Below, piece by piece: positions 24,331 to 32,745 of a stretch of DNA of 32,745 nucleotides (position 1 is its first letter; every line of letters begins with the position of its first letter). The stretch is from Sebaldella sp. (GTDB lineage: Bacteria > Fusobacteriota > Fusobacteriia > Fusobacteriales > Leptotrichiaceae): assembly GCA_018058425.1 (NCBI GenBank), contig JAGOZX010000032.1, forward strand, positions 1-32,745, in the 5' to 3' direction. The notes below the pieces were generated by a model that searched no databases, was not told where the DNA came from, and was given only the letters and a program-made list of their open reading frames with translations. Made by a program: the position numbers and the translations under genes.

Positions 24331-25008
24331 ATGGACTTAAATTTAATAATAGATAAAAAAGAAGTTTTAAGATATTTACATCATAAAAGTGACATTCTAG
24401 ACAAAAATCTTGATCAAATGATTGATGAACTTATTCAAGAAACAAAAGAACTTTCAAGACCAAGATTTATTTATAATATTTTTACTTTGAAAAAAGACAA
24501 TGAAATTTTCTTAAATGGTACAAATTTAACATTTAACAGTAGTGATATAAAAAAACATCTATTATATTCAGATAAATGTGCTGTTATGTGCGCTACACTT
24601 GGAAATGAAATAGAAATGAGAATAAATTATTATTCTAAAATAGAATTACTAAAATCTATTATTTTAGATGCTTGTGCCAGTACCTATATAGAAGCTCTTT
24701 GTGACGAAGTAGATAAAGAATTAGATAAAAAAGCAAAGTCTGAAGGGCTCTATATTACCAGTAGATACAGCCCTGGATATGGTGATTTTGATATTTCTAT
24801 TCAAAAGGAATTATTAAATATAATTGAAGCTTCAAAAAAAATAGGTGTCACTGTAACAGATAGCTTTATTATGCTTCCAAGAAAATCAGTTAGTGCTATT
24901 ATTGGCTTTCAAAATAAAAATATTATAAATAAAATTGATAAATGTGACACATGTAATCTAAATGGGGCATGTGATTTCAGAAAGGAGAATACTTACTGTG
25001 GAGCTTAA
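24331..25008 (+). CDS. Methionine synthase reactivation-domain protein (AdoMet-binding)
   Basis: The 226-residue protein matches the C-terminal activation domain of MetH, made here as a separate polypeptide. The AdoMet-binding motif is RYSPGYGDFD; the following LPRKSVSAIIGF block is also typical. It ends in a cysteine cluster (CDTCNLNGACDF...YCG), often seen in stand-alone versions. It would help re-methylate the oxidised cobalamin of MetH with AdoMet and an electron donor. The ATG at 24331 has GGAGG upstream; the frame also contains a TTG 15 bases earlier that overlaps this site. It overlaps metH by 11 bases, so the two subunits are coupled. Confidence 0.92.
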   Translation: MDLNLIIDKKEVLRYLHHKSDILDKNLDQMIDELIQETKELSRPRFIYNIFTLKKDNEIFLNGTNLTFNSSDIKKHLLYSDKCAVMCATLGNEIEMRINYYSKIELLKSIILDACASTYIEALCDEVDKELDKKAKSEGLYITSRYSPGYGDFDISIQKELLNIIEASKKIGVTVTDSFIMLPRKSVSAIIGFQNKNIINKIDKCDTCNLNGACDFRKENTYCGA

Positions 25009-27367
25009 AAATAAACTTGGAAAAGAAATTTTATTTTTTGATGGGGCTATGGGAACTATGCTTCAAAAAAAAGGACTTAAACTTGGGAAGATGCCAGAAG
25101 ACTTAAACATAGATAATCCAGAGATAATTGAAGAAATTCATTCATTATATGTAAATTCTGGAGCAGATATTATCACTACTAATACTTTTGGGGCTAATGA
25201 ATTAAAATTAGAACACAGTGAGTATTCTCAAGAAGAAATAATTGCTTCAGCTGTTAAACTAGCTAAGAGCGCAAATCCTAATGGATATGTAGCACTTGAT
25301 ATTGGTCCAATAGGGCAGCTTTTAGAACCTTTAGGAACATTAAAATTTGAAAATGCATATGAAATTTTTAAAAAACAAATAATAATTGGTGAGAAATATG
25401 GAGCCGATCTAATCTTAATTGAAACAATGGTGGATATTTATGAAGCAAAGGCTGCAATACTCGCAGCTAAAGAAAATTCTGATCTTCCTATTATTTGTAC
25501 CGTTACATTTCAAGAAGATAAGAGGACTCTTACTGGTACTAGTATACTGGGAGTTGTCACTATTTTAGAATCTCTTGGAGTAGATGCTTTGGGAGTTAAT
25601 TGTTCTTTAGGACCTAAAGAGCTTATACCTATTGTGGAAGAAATATTGACTTACACAAAAATTCCTGTCATTGTACAGCCTAATGCCGGACTCCCTAAAG
25701 TAGAAAACGGACAGACTATATTTGATTTATCGGTTAATGAATATACACAAATCATGAAGGAATTTGCTAAAAAAGGTGTTTCTATCTTAGGAGGGTGTTG
25801 TGGAACAGATGAAGCTTTTATAAAATCTCTCCATGAAGAGCTTATAGGATTTATACCTGTTAAAAGGGATATAAAACCAAGAAGTATCATAGCTAGCTCT
25901 ACTAAATGCATTGATTTAAATGAAGGAATAAAAATCATAGGTGAGAGAATTAATCCCACTGGAAAAAGGAAACTGAAAGAAGCTCTTATTACTAATAATC
26001 TTGAATATATTTTAAAAGAAGCTATTATTCAAAAAGAAAAAGGTGCTGATGTTCTGGATATAAACGTCGGACTTCCTCAAATTGATGAAGTAGCGACTAT
26101 TATAAATGTAGTAAAAGAAGTTCAGTCAATTATTGATCTTCCATTACAAATTGACAGTTCAGACCCAAAAGCTATAGAAGCAGCTCTTCGTGTTTATAAT
26201 GGAAAAGCTATTATAAATTCTGTAAATGGTAAACCTGAAATTATGGACACTATCTTTAAAATTGCTAAAAAATATGGTAGTGCAGTTATAGGTCTTACTC
26301 TTGATGAAGGTGGTATTCCCAACACTGCCGAGGAGCGTTTTGAAATTGCTAAAACTATTGTTGATACAGCTAAAAAATATGGTATTCCTAAAGAGGATAT
26401 TTTAATAGACTGCCTTGTACTTACAGCTAGTGCCCAACAAAAAGAAGTTATTGAAACATTAAAAGCAATTAAGTTAGTTAGAGAAAATTTAGGAGTAAAA
26501 ACTGTTCTGGGAGTAAGTAATGTTTCATTTGGACTTCCTAATAGAGGATTACTAAATAAAACTTTTTTAACTCTTGCATTACACTCTGGCCTTACTATGC
26601 CTATATTAAATCCTCAAGATGAAGAAATGATTCATATTATTAAATCCTTTAATGTTCTTATGAATCACGATAAGGACAGTATGGAATATATTAAGTATTT
26701 TAATAACAGTAATGTTGAAATAAAAAATATTCAAAGTAGTGAACTCGAATTACCTGATATTATAAATCTTGGTCTCAGAGAAGAAGGAAAAAATAAGATT
26801 TTAGAACTTCTAAAAGAGTACACTCCTTTAGATATTATAGATAATTTTTTGATTCCAGTATTAGATACTATTGGTATAAGATTTGAAAAGAGTGAGATTT
26901 TTTTACCTCAACTTATTCAAACTGCTGAAACTGTTAAATACTTTTTTGAAATATTAAAAGATGAAATGTTAAAAGAAAAAAAGGTATTTGTGAACAAAGG
27001 TGATATTATTTTAGCTACAGTTAAAGGAGATATTCACGATATTGGTAAAAATATTGTGAAAATTGTACTTGAAAATTATGGATATAATATTATTGATTTA
27101 GGAAAAGATGTTCCAATAGAAATGGTCGTAAAAACTGCTAAAGAAAAAAACGTAAAACTCATCGGTTTGAGCGCTCTTATGACCACAACAGTCAAAAGTA
27201 TGGAAGAGACCATAAAAGCTCTTAGAACGGAAAATATTAACTGTACAGTCTTTGTAGGAGGCGCTGTCCTAACCCAAGATTATGCTGATATGATAAATGC
27301 AGATTTTTATGCTAAGGATGCCAGAGAGTCTGTTAGAATTGCTAATAAATTTTTTGAAAATAAATAA
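24998..27367 (+). CDS. metH: Cobalamin-dependent methionine synthase, core (no activation domain)
   Basis: Methylates homocysteine with methyl-tetrahydrofolate through cobalamin. Domains in order: homocysteine-binding (about 1-290) with zinc cysteines in GVNCSLGP and GGCCGTD; pterin-binding (about 305-560, GERINPTGKRKLKEAL and DINVG); B12 cap helices (about 575-650); and the cobalamin domain with DIHDIGKNIV, whose His is the lower axial ligand. Length is 789 residues against about 1,200 for E. coli MetH because the activation domain is a separate gene. The start is taken as the GTG at 24998, ten bases after AAAGGAG; an ATG at 24962 would precede that site and lies within the upstream gene. 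Confidence 0.95.
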   Translation: MELKNKLGKEILFFDGAMGTMLQKKGLKLGKMPEDLNIDNPEIIEEIHSLYVNSGADIITTNTFGANELKLEHSEYSQEEIIASAVKLAKSANPNGYVALDIGPIGQLLEPLGTLKFENAYEIFKKQIIIGEKYGADLILIETMVDIYEAKAAILAAKENSDLPIICTVTFQEDKRTLTGTSILGVVTILESLGVDALGVNCSLGPKELIPIVEEILTYTKIPVIVQPNAGLPKVENGQTIFDLSVNEYTQIMKEFAKKGVSILGGCCGTDEAFIKSLHEELIGFIPVKRDIKPRSIIASSTKCIDLNEGIKIIGERINPTGKRKLKEALITNNLEYILKEAIIQKEKGADVLDINVGLPQIDEVATIINVVKEVQSIIDLPLQIDSSDPKAIEAALRVYNGKAIINSVNGKPEIMDTIFKIAKKYGSAVIGLTLDEGGIPNTAEERFEIAKTIVDTAKKYGIPKEDILIDCLVLTASAQQKEVIETLKAIKLVRENLGVKTVLGVSNVSFGLPNRGLLNKTFLTLALHSGLTMPILNPQDEEMIHIIKSFNVLMNHDKDSMEYIKYFNNSNVEIKNIQSSELELPDIINLGLREEGKNKILELLKEYTPLDIIDNFLIPVLDTIGIRFEKSEIFLPQLIQTAETVKYFFEILKDEMLKEKKVFVNKGDIILATVKGDIHDIGKNIVKIVLENYGYNIIDLGKDVPIEMVVKTAKEKNVKLIGLSALMTTTVKSMEETIKALRTENINCTVFVGGAVLTQDYADMINADFYAKDARESVRIANKFFENK

Positions 27368-27374
27368 TTATATA

Positions 27375-27416
27375 AAAAAATCAACTTAAAGTGCTAAACT
27401 TTTGAGTTGATTTTTT
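27375..27416. terminator. Bidirectional terminator between metH and rlmB
   Basis: AAAAAATCAACTTAAA and its complementary arm (27401-27416) form a stem of about 16 bp with one G-T pair and a 10-base loop. T runs flank it on both strands, so it can serve metH and the convergent rlmB. Confidence 0.85.
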
Positions 27417-27450
27417 ATTTTTATAAATTTCTAGAATATTTTATCAATTA

Positions 27451-28149
27451 TTATTTTGCCATTTCAGCTAATAATATTCCATTTGCTACTGATACATTTA
27501 AAGAGTTTATTTTTCCCTTCAATGGTATGCTTAGTATTTTATCACAATGATCTTTGACTTTTTTTCTCATGCCTTTTCCTTCACTGCCTAAAACTAAACA
27601 TATTTTTTCTGGATACTTTTCTTCATAGTAGTTAGAAGTTCCATCAGCTTCTGCTCCATAAATAAAGTAACCATATTTTTTTAATGTATCAATGGTATCT
27701 GCAATATTAGTCACTTGTACTATATCTACATGTTCTATTGCTCCAGTAGAAGATTTTACCACTGTTTCAGAGATACGAACACTATTTCTGTCTTGAATTA
27801 CTATACCATCCACACCAAAGCATTCTGCTGATCTGATGATAGCTCCAAAATTTCTAGGATCCTGTATTTGATCCAAAATAATTACTATCGATTTTGGCTT
27901 TCTCAAAACTTTTTCTAAAAATTCATTTAACTCCTGGTAATAATCATATTCAGAAATAAGAGCTGCTATTCCCTGTGAATTATCTTGTCTCTTATCAATA
28001 TAAAAAACTTTTATATTTCTTTTACTTGCTTGTTCTAAAATATCTTTTATCTTATCTTTTCCAAGACCTTTATAAACTTCTATTTTTTCTATATTTTTTT
28101 CACTTTCTAATAGTTCTCTAACAGCATTTATTCCAATGACTTTATCCAT
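27451..28149 (-). CDS. rlmB: 23S rRNA 2'-O-methyltransferase, TrmH/SpoU family
   Basis: The three SPOUT knot motifs are present: LDQIQDPRNFGAIIRSAE (about 93-110), LGSEGKGMR (about 192-200) and IPLKGKINSLNVSVANGI (about 208-225). An N-terminal substrate-binding domain (GINAVRELLES) is typical of RlmB, which methylates G2251 in 23S rRNA in E. coli. Length (232 aa) is normal. Cysteinyl-tRNA synthetase often lies beside this gene in other bacteria but is not present here. Other SpoU members (e.g. TrmH) are possible, but the N-terminal domain favours RlmB. Confidence 0.93.
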   Translation of the reverse strand: MDKVIGINAVRELLESEKNIEKIEVYKGLGKDKIKDILEQASKRNIKVFYIDKRQDNSQGIAALISEYDYYQELNEFLEKVLRKPKSIVIILDQIQDPRNFGAIIRSAECFGVDGIVIQDRNSVRISETVVKSSTGAIEHVDIVQVTNIADTIDTLKKYGYFIYGAEADGTSNYYEEKYPEKICLVLGSEGKGMRKKVKDHCDKILSIPLKGKINSLNVSVANGILLAEMAK

Positions 28150-28194
28150 TCTTCTCCTAATCTTTTTATACTTATTAAATTTTCTAAAGTAATT

Positions 28195-29466
28195 TTATGC
28201 GTCTAATTTAACTCTTTCTATCTTTGCACCAACATTATTTAGCTTTTCTTCTAATTTATCATATCCTCTATCTATGTGATAAACTCTATTTACTATAGTG
28301 TCTCCTTCAGCTGCTAATCCTGCTAATACTAATGCTGCTCCTGCTCTTAGATCTGATGCCATTACTTCTGCACCACTTAAAGGCAGCCCTCCGCTAACTA
28401 CAGCCACTCCATGTCTTATACTAATATCTGTTCCCATTCTATTAAATTCCTGAACATGCATAAATCTATTTTCAAATATAGTTTCTTCCATTTCACTAGT
28501 ACCATTTACTAATGATAATAAAAGCATCATTTGAGGCTGCATATCTGTAGGAAAGCCAGGATGTGGAATTGTTCTTATTCTTGCAGGTTTTAAGTCAGCA
28601 AGTTTTCCATTTATTTTTAATACATCATTTTCTTCATTTTCAAAAGTTACTCCCATATCTTCTAATTCAGATTTAAATACACCTAAATCATCAAGTCTGG
28701 CATTTTTCACTTTTAATTCACCATCTGTTATTATAGAAGCTATAATATATGTCCCGGCTTCTATTCTATCTGGCATTACTGAATATTCACAAGCAGTTAA
28801 TTTTTCTGCACCTTCTATTTCTATAGAACTTGTTCCTAAACCTGTAATTTTAGCTCCCATTTTTATTAAAAAGTTCCCTAAATCTACAATTTCAGGCTCT
28901 CTTGCTGCATTAGCTATAATAGTTTTTCCTGGAATTTTCACAGCTGCCATCATTAAATTCTCTGTAGCTCCAACACTTGGAAACTTCAAATGAATCTCTG
29001 CACCTTTTAAATTATCAGATTTAGCATGAATATATCCATGAACTTGTGTTATTTCTGCACCTAAAGCTTCAAATCCTTTTATATGTAAATCAACTGGTCT
29101 AGTTCCTATTGCACATCCTCCAGGAAGTGATACCACTGACTCATTTAAATTTGCTATCATTGGACCCATTACTAAAAATGAAGCTCTCATTTTTTTCACT
29201 ATCTCATAGCTTGCTTCATTTCTTTTGAATCCATTATTTATTATCTTATAATCATTGTCATTTAACTTTTCTACTATCATTCCTAAATCTTCAAGAAGTT
29301 TCATTAATACTCTTATATCTCTTAAATCTGGAACATTTTTTATAATATACTCTCCTTTTTCTACTAAAGTCCCTATTATTATTGGTAGAGCTGCATTTTT
29401 AGCTCCACTCACTGATATTGTCCCATTTAATGCACTTTTTCCTGTTATTTTAAATCCGTCAACCAC
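28195..29466 (-). CDS. murA: UDP-N-acetylglucosamine 1-carboxyvinyltransferase
   Basis: First committed step of peptidoglycan precursor synthesis: transfer of enolpyruvate from PEP to UDP-GlcNAc. SGAKNAALP contains the conserved Lys, and [13 protein letters not shown] has the catalytic Cys that is the target of fosfomycin; it is Cys here, not Asp. The [13 protein letters not shown] block near the C-terminus is typical. At 423 residues it is full length. The start is a GTG with AGGAGG eight bases before it, and it overlaps the YueI-like gene by eight bases, so the two are coupled. Confidence 0.96.
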   Translation of the reverse strand: MVDGFKITGKSALNGTISVSGAKNAALPIIIGTLVEKGEYIIKNVPDLRDIRVLMKLLEDLGMIVEKLNDNDYKIINNGFKRNEASYEIVKKMRASFLVMGPMIANLNESVVSLPGGCAIGTRPVDLHIKGFEALGAEITQVHGYIHAKSDNLKGAEIHLKFPSVGATENLMMAAVKIPGKTIIANAAREPEIVDLGNFLIKMGAKITGLGTSSIEIEGAEKLTACEYSVMPDRIEAGTYIIASIITDGELKVKNARLDDLGVFKSELEDMGVTFENEENDVLKINGKLADLKPARIRTIPHPGFPTDMQPQMMLLLSLVNGTSEMEETIFENRFMHVQEFNRMGTDISIRHGVAVVSGGLPLSGAEVMASDLRAGAALVLAGLAAEGDTIVNRVYHIDRGYDKLEEKLNNVGAKIERVKLDA

Positions 29467-30031
29467 GTTTTTTTCCTCCTAATTTTTCACATATTGGACA
29501 TTTAACTCCCAAGACCCTGTCAAGAAAAGTTATCTCTCTATATTTTTCTTCAAATTCAGGCATTTCATTATGTATTATCATTTTATGATAATCACATATT
29601 TTTTCTTCCAGCGATTCATAATAAATATCTGGAAGTCCTTTATTTTTGAATCGTTCGGGAATACTCATTATTATTGGATCCTCTTTCTGATTTTCTAATG
29701 CATCATCTGAAGATACAACTAATCCCACATTACCTGAATAAGATAAACCATCTACTAATTGATAATTTATCCCTATTTTTTCTGCTTCAATTACATAATC
29801 TCTTATTTTAGAAAATTCTATATCTCTAGAAATTTTAAGGTGTTTTGCTTCTTTAGTTTTTAATGCTTGAATTATTTCTTTGTAAACCCCTTTCTCTTCG
29901 ACTTCTTCTTTTGTTAAAGCAGCAATAACTCTTTCTTTGTATTCCCCTAAAAATATATTTTTTTCCAATTGTTTGCTATAAGCTCGATCTTTTTCTTTTT
30001 CTATTTTTTTCATAATATCATTATTATTCAT
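29459..30031 (-). CDS. YueI-like (DUF1694) protein
   Basis: [20 protein letters not shown] (about residues 27-46) and the following [28 protein letters not shown] match the DUF1694/YueI family of Firmicutes. The function of the family is unknown. Unlike YueI, this one carries a C-terminal extension of about 60 residues ending in [14 protein letters not shown], which could hold a metal through CxxC. The ATG at 30031 is preferred because AGAGG is about ten bases upstream; the ATG at 30040 is only one base from that site. It overlaps murA by eight bases and probably shares its promoter. Confidence 0.82.
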   Translation of the reverse strand: MNNNDIMKKIEKEKDRAYSKQLEKNIFLGEYKERVIAALTKEEVEEKGVYKEIIQALKTKEAKHLKISRDIEFSKIRDYVIEAEKIGINYQLVDGLSYSGNVGLVVSSDDALENQKEDPIIMSIPERFKNKGLPDIYYESLEEKICDYHKMIIHNEMPEFEEKYREITFLDRVLGVKCPICEKLGGKKRG

Positions 30032-30174
30032 TTCATCCATACCTCTGATTCTACCATAAATTATTTAAATTTAAAATAAAAAATCCACTTTTTTAAAAAA
30101 AAGTAGAAAAAAAAATAAGATTCCTAAAAGTATTTGTTCTTAAACTCTTATTTGAAATAGCTTTCAAGGAAAAT

Positions 30175-30202
30175 AAAATCTCAAAAGAAAATTTGAGATT
30201 TT
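30175..30202 (-). terminator. Probable terminator after the DUF4912 gene
   Basis: AAAATCTCAAA and TTTGAGATTTT form an 11-bp stem with a six-base loop, about 50 bases beyond the DUF4912 stop. The T run on the minus strand is moderate (TTTTATTTT); the plus-strand side is richer, so it may also act in that direction. Confidence 0.65.
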
Positions 30203-30252
30203 TATTTTTTTTAGAAATTTTACTCTATATTTATTTTATTAAATTACATTTT

Positions 30253-31657
30253 TTAAGAAGATCTTACATTTCTAAGTTTATTTAGTAATACAGAAAAGAT
30301 TTCTTCATCAATATAATTATCTTCTTCTTCTATCATTGTATTTTCTTCTACTTCTTTTTTTGCAAAATTCTCATCTACTTCTAACCATTTAACATCTTTT
30401 TCTTCTGAAGTTTCTATTCTTGGAGATAGTGCTTTTGATGAATGCGCAATTTCCACATACTCTCCTGCTTTATCTTCATACCCTATACTTACATCATAAT
30501 TTTGATTAGCTTCGATATCATGTATATAATGGCTTCCTAATCTTTCACTTCTTATGACTTTTTTATCTTCCACGCCATTTTTATACACTTTTATCACTAC
30601 ATCTGATGATATTTGTTTTTCTTCTCTAAGTTTGTTATATGTATCTTCTTTAATTTCCCAATAAGTAAATAATGTATTATTATTTTTAGGCATTAAAACT
30701 ATCTCATCTACAAAATAAGAACTTGGAAGTGAATCTTTATCAAAAAATCTATCTTTTTCTGATCCTCTATCTACTTTTTTTTCACTACCTATTGTATATT
30801 TTGAATTTTGAATTTTTCTTTCTTTCAATCTTCTATTTATCAGACTCTCATCTAGTCCCATAGGATATAAATCTAATTTTGATTTCAACTCAAAAATATT
30901 ATGATGTCTCTTTCTTAATACTTTTGAACTTCTTCTAGTTATATAATTTCTATGATTTTTTCTACCTCTTATACTTTTTATTTCGTTCTCTGTTTGAGTT
31001 TCATTCTGATTCAAAATTACTATTCTAATATTATTTTGACTATTAGCAGTACTTTCGATATCTTCCTTTATTGTTGGAGTTAAAGATACTTTTTCATTAT
31101 TTATCTCAGTTTCTTTTACTTTCTCTTCAATTACCATTTTAATTGGTTTTTCTTCTACTGGTTTAATTTCTGATGTTTTTACATCCTCTGAAGTAAGGTT
31201 AGGAACTACTTTGATATCATCACTATTTTTCACGTCTCTATCAATCTCCTTCATTATTTCTTTTGCTAACTCAGAACTCTCTTTACCATCTGTTTCTTGA
31301 AGATACTCATTTTCTTGTATTTTTCCTTCTTTATTCTCCATAACTTCCTGTATTTCTTGGACTTCTTCAATCTCCTCAATTTCTTCGATTTCTTCAATCT
31401 CTTCTTCTTCCACAGGAATTTCAACTACTTCTACACTTCCATCTGGAGTTATTCTAATTTCACTTCTTTTTGGCCTATTTCTTTCTTTTTCTAATTGTTC
31501 CTCTTCTGCCGCGGCTTTAACAGGATCTTTTTTTGGATAACCTTTAGTTTCTAAGTTATTTATTAATTCATTCCTTAAAAACTTTAAGCTTAACAGGACT
31601 CTCTCTCTTTGCAATCATGAGTAGCTCTTCATCGCTCATATCTTCCAAATATTTCAT
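30253..31657 (-). CDS. DUF4912 protein with N-terminal Rho_N-like domain, frameshifted at an (AG)5 tract
   Basis: The long frame (30253-31614) has no good start and no ribosome site. The only good signal is GGAGG at 31666-31670, eight bases before the ATG at 31657. That frame runs MKYLEDMSDEELLMIAKRE and ends at a TGA at 31568-31570. Adding two bases (one AG unit) at 31599-31608 joins it to the long frame as DEELLMIAKRERVLLSLKFLRNELI, which reads like a Rho_N/SAP-type nucleic-acid-binding domain. An acidic IEE repeat and a long charged linker follow. The C-terminal DUF4912 domain (about residues 300-410 of the long frame) is recognised by SSYFVDEIVLMPKNNNTLFTYWEI. The protein is probably cytoplasmic; function unknown. 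As given, the gene would make only 29 residues unless recoded or phase-shifted. Confidence 0.75.
31362..31397 (-). repeat. Four 9-base units coding for an IEE repeat
   Basis: Four near-identical 9-base units (pattern CTTCTTCAA on the plus strand, with 1-3 changes each) encode tandem Ile-Glu-Glu within a longer acidic run. The tract is a candidate for length change by slippage without frame loss. Confidence 0.7.
31599..31608 (-). repeat. (AG)5 dinucleotide tract at the DUF4912 frame break
   Basis: Five AG units on the minus strand (CT on the plus strand) lie exactly where the two reading frames of the DUF4912 gene must be joined. A sixth unit would restore one continuous frame. Confidence 0.85.
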
Positions 31658-31688
31658 ATCTCTAACCTCCTAAAATTACTAGAGATTT

Positions 31689-32690
31689 CTATAAAAACAT
31701 ATCTTTAGATGCCACAGCATCCAATAAAATATAATTATAATCTCTTTCCTTCTTTTTTATTTCATAATATGCTGCCATTCCTATCATTGCAGCGTTGTCA
31801 GTGCAATAATCTAAGTTTGGAAAAAATACTTTTATATTATTTTCTTTACCCATTTTATTCATTTCTTTTCTTAAAGCCTTATTAGCTGATACACCACCCA
31901 CTACTGTGAGTGTTTTTATATCCTCTTTATTACATAAATTAATTGCTTTTTCACATAAAATTTTTACTGTTATATCTTGAAAAGATTTAGCTATGTCTTC
32001 TTTTATAATATCATTTCCCTTCATTTTTTCATTATGAATATGATTTGTTACAAAAGTTTTTATTCCACTAAAACTAAATTCATTCTCTTTAACATTTGGT
32101 TTTTTTATTTTCAATGTTGAAGTTCCAATGTCAGATAATTTATCTATTTTTGGTCCTCCAGGGTAACCTAGACCTAAAAGTCTTGCAACTTTGTCATAAA
32201 CTTCACCTACTGCATCATCTAATGTTTCTCCAATAAGCTCAAAATTGTGATCTTCATCAATTTTAATAAGAAGTGTGTGTCCTCCTGATACAACTAAAGA
32301 AATTGCGGGTAACTCTACGTCATATTCTATAAAACTAGAATAAACATGTCCTTTTAGATGATGTACAGGAATCAAAGGTATTCCTTTTGAGTAACTTAGT
32401 GCTTTTGCAAAAGAAACTCCTACTAACAATGCTCCTATAAGTCCTGGTGTATAAGTAACTGCAATATAATCTATTTCATCTATAGTTATCTTTGCCTCTG
32501 TTAGTGCCTCTTTAAAAACTGGAAGAATGTTCTCTATGTGGTGACGAGATGCTATTTCCGGTACAACTCCTCCATATTTTTCATGTATCTCTATTTGGCT
32601 GGAAACTATATTACTTAGTATTTTTTTTCCATCTTCTATTACTGCAACTGAAGTTTCATCACAGGAAGTCTCAATTGCTAATATTTTCAT
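31689..32690 (-). CDS. tsaD: tRNA N6-threonylcarbamoyladenosine transferase subunit TsaD
   Basis: Catalytic subunit for the t6A37 modification of ANN-decoding tRNAs. ETSCDETSVAV (about 7-17) and VHHLKGHVYS with the metal-binding HxxxH (about 108-117) are present, together with VSGGHT. The GYPGGP segment and the GVSANKALR motif near the C-terminus complete the ASKHA fold. Length (333 aa) is normal. GGAG lies eight bases before the ATG. The upstream coding frame appears to end inside this gene's 5' end, implying an operon that begins outside the window. TsaB, TsaC and TsaE are not in this window. Confidence 0.97.
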   Translation of the reverse strand: MKILAIETSCDETSVAVIEDGKKILSNIVSSQIEIHEKYGGVVPEIASRHHIENILPVFKEALTEAKITIDEIDYIAVTYTPGLIGALLVGVSFAKALSYSKGIPLIPVHHLKGHVYSSFIEYDVELPAISLVVSGGHTLLIKIDEDHNFELIGETLDDAVGEVYDKVARLLGLGYPGGPKIDKLSDIGTSTLKIKKPNVKENEFSFSGIKTFVTNHIHNEKMKGNDIIKEDIAKSFQDITVKILCEKAINLCNKEDIKTLTVVGGVSANKALRKEMNKMGKENNIKVFFPNLDYCTDNAAMIGMAAYYEIKKKERDYNYILLDAVASKDMFL

Positions 32691-32745
32691 TTATCTTCTC
32701 CTTAATTATCTTAAACACTTTTTCTGCTTCAAATAATTTCATACA
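32671..32745 (-). CDS. 3' end of an unidentified upstream gene
   Basis: One minus-strand frame is open from the right edge to a TGA at 32671-32673, coding for a lysine- and glutamate-rich tail (FEAEKVFKIIKEKINENISN). It overlaps the start of tsaD by 20 bases. The tail is too short to name. It could also be chance, since the other two frames close early. Confidence 0.35.
   Translation of the reverse strand, partial: CMKLFEAEKVFKIIKEKINENISN

Noticed and set aside
30066..30116. A second terminator (ACTTTTTT and AAAAAAGT arms near 30090)
   Set aside because: The arms are mostly A and T runs, so pairing is weak and expected by chance in this AT-rich sequence; it also lies directly before the YueI-like gene rather than just after a stop codon.
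1..32745. CRISPR arrays, tRNA or rRNA genes
   Set aside because: I looked through the intergenic regions on both strands and found no spaced direct repeats, no cloverleaf-like sequence ending in the GTTC-type T-loop, and no rRNA-like sequence.

Overview
The window looks like a chromosomal segment of an AT-rich anaerobe, most likely of the Fusobacteriota. This rests on very low GC, strong A/T codon bias, 'MKKI-F' type signal peptides, an Rpn-type nuclease, and the mixture of Firmicute-like (YueI, DUF4912) and Gram-negative-like families. The phylum call is an inference; no rRNA or tRNA gene is present to test it.

Layout. 1-6892 (minus strand) is one closely packed run, transcribed from an extended -10 promoter near 6930: HAD phosphatase, a TruA-type pseudouridine synthase with a KH-like tail, an HD protein, two tandem secreted paralogues, an RluA/RluD-family synthase, Ogt, RNase HII, YraN, a zinc-ribbon protein and the start of a ComF-like gene. 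7061-10083 is a single-gene unit for a large secreted VIT/vWA/TPR protein. 10491-11402 (plus) is cysK, ending in a terminator shared with a convergent metallophosphoesterase gene. That gene follows a thymidine kinase fused to a dethiobiotin-synthetase-like domain. An Rpn-family nuclease with its own promoter follows at 13661-14689.

The most unusual part is 14868-22431 (minus): a compact, translationally coupled chemosensory-type operon. In transcription order it encodes a CheA-like protein with no HPt domain and a ruined ATP lid, a separate 354-residue protein whose N-terminus resembles an HPt domain without its histidine, two membrane receptors of MCP type (one with a normal signalling tip, one strongly eroded), a CheW protein, and a ROK sugar kinase. 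No CheY, CheR, CheB or flagellar gene is visible. It reads like a receptor/CheW/CheA array that has lost phosphotransfer and may signal by protein contact, perhaps to sugar phosphorylation.

22666-27416 (plus) holds trpS with a near-consensus promoter, an EVE-domain gene, a structured intergenic element, and a methionine synthase split into a reactivation-domain gene and a core metH that overlap by 11 bases. 27451-32745 (minus) returns to housekeeping genes (rlmB, murA, a YueI-like gene, tsaD), with a DUF4912 gene whose Rho_N-like N-terminus is put out of frame at an (AG)5 tract. One more AG unit would restore it exactly, which suggests phase variation, recoding or an assembly error.
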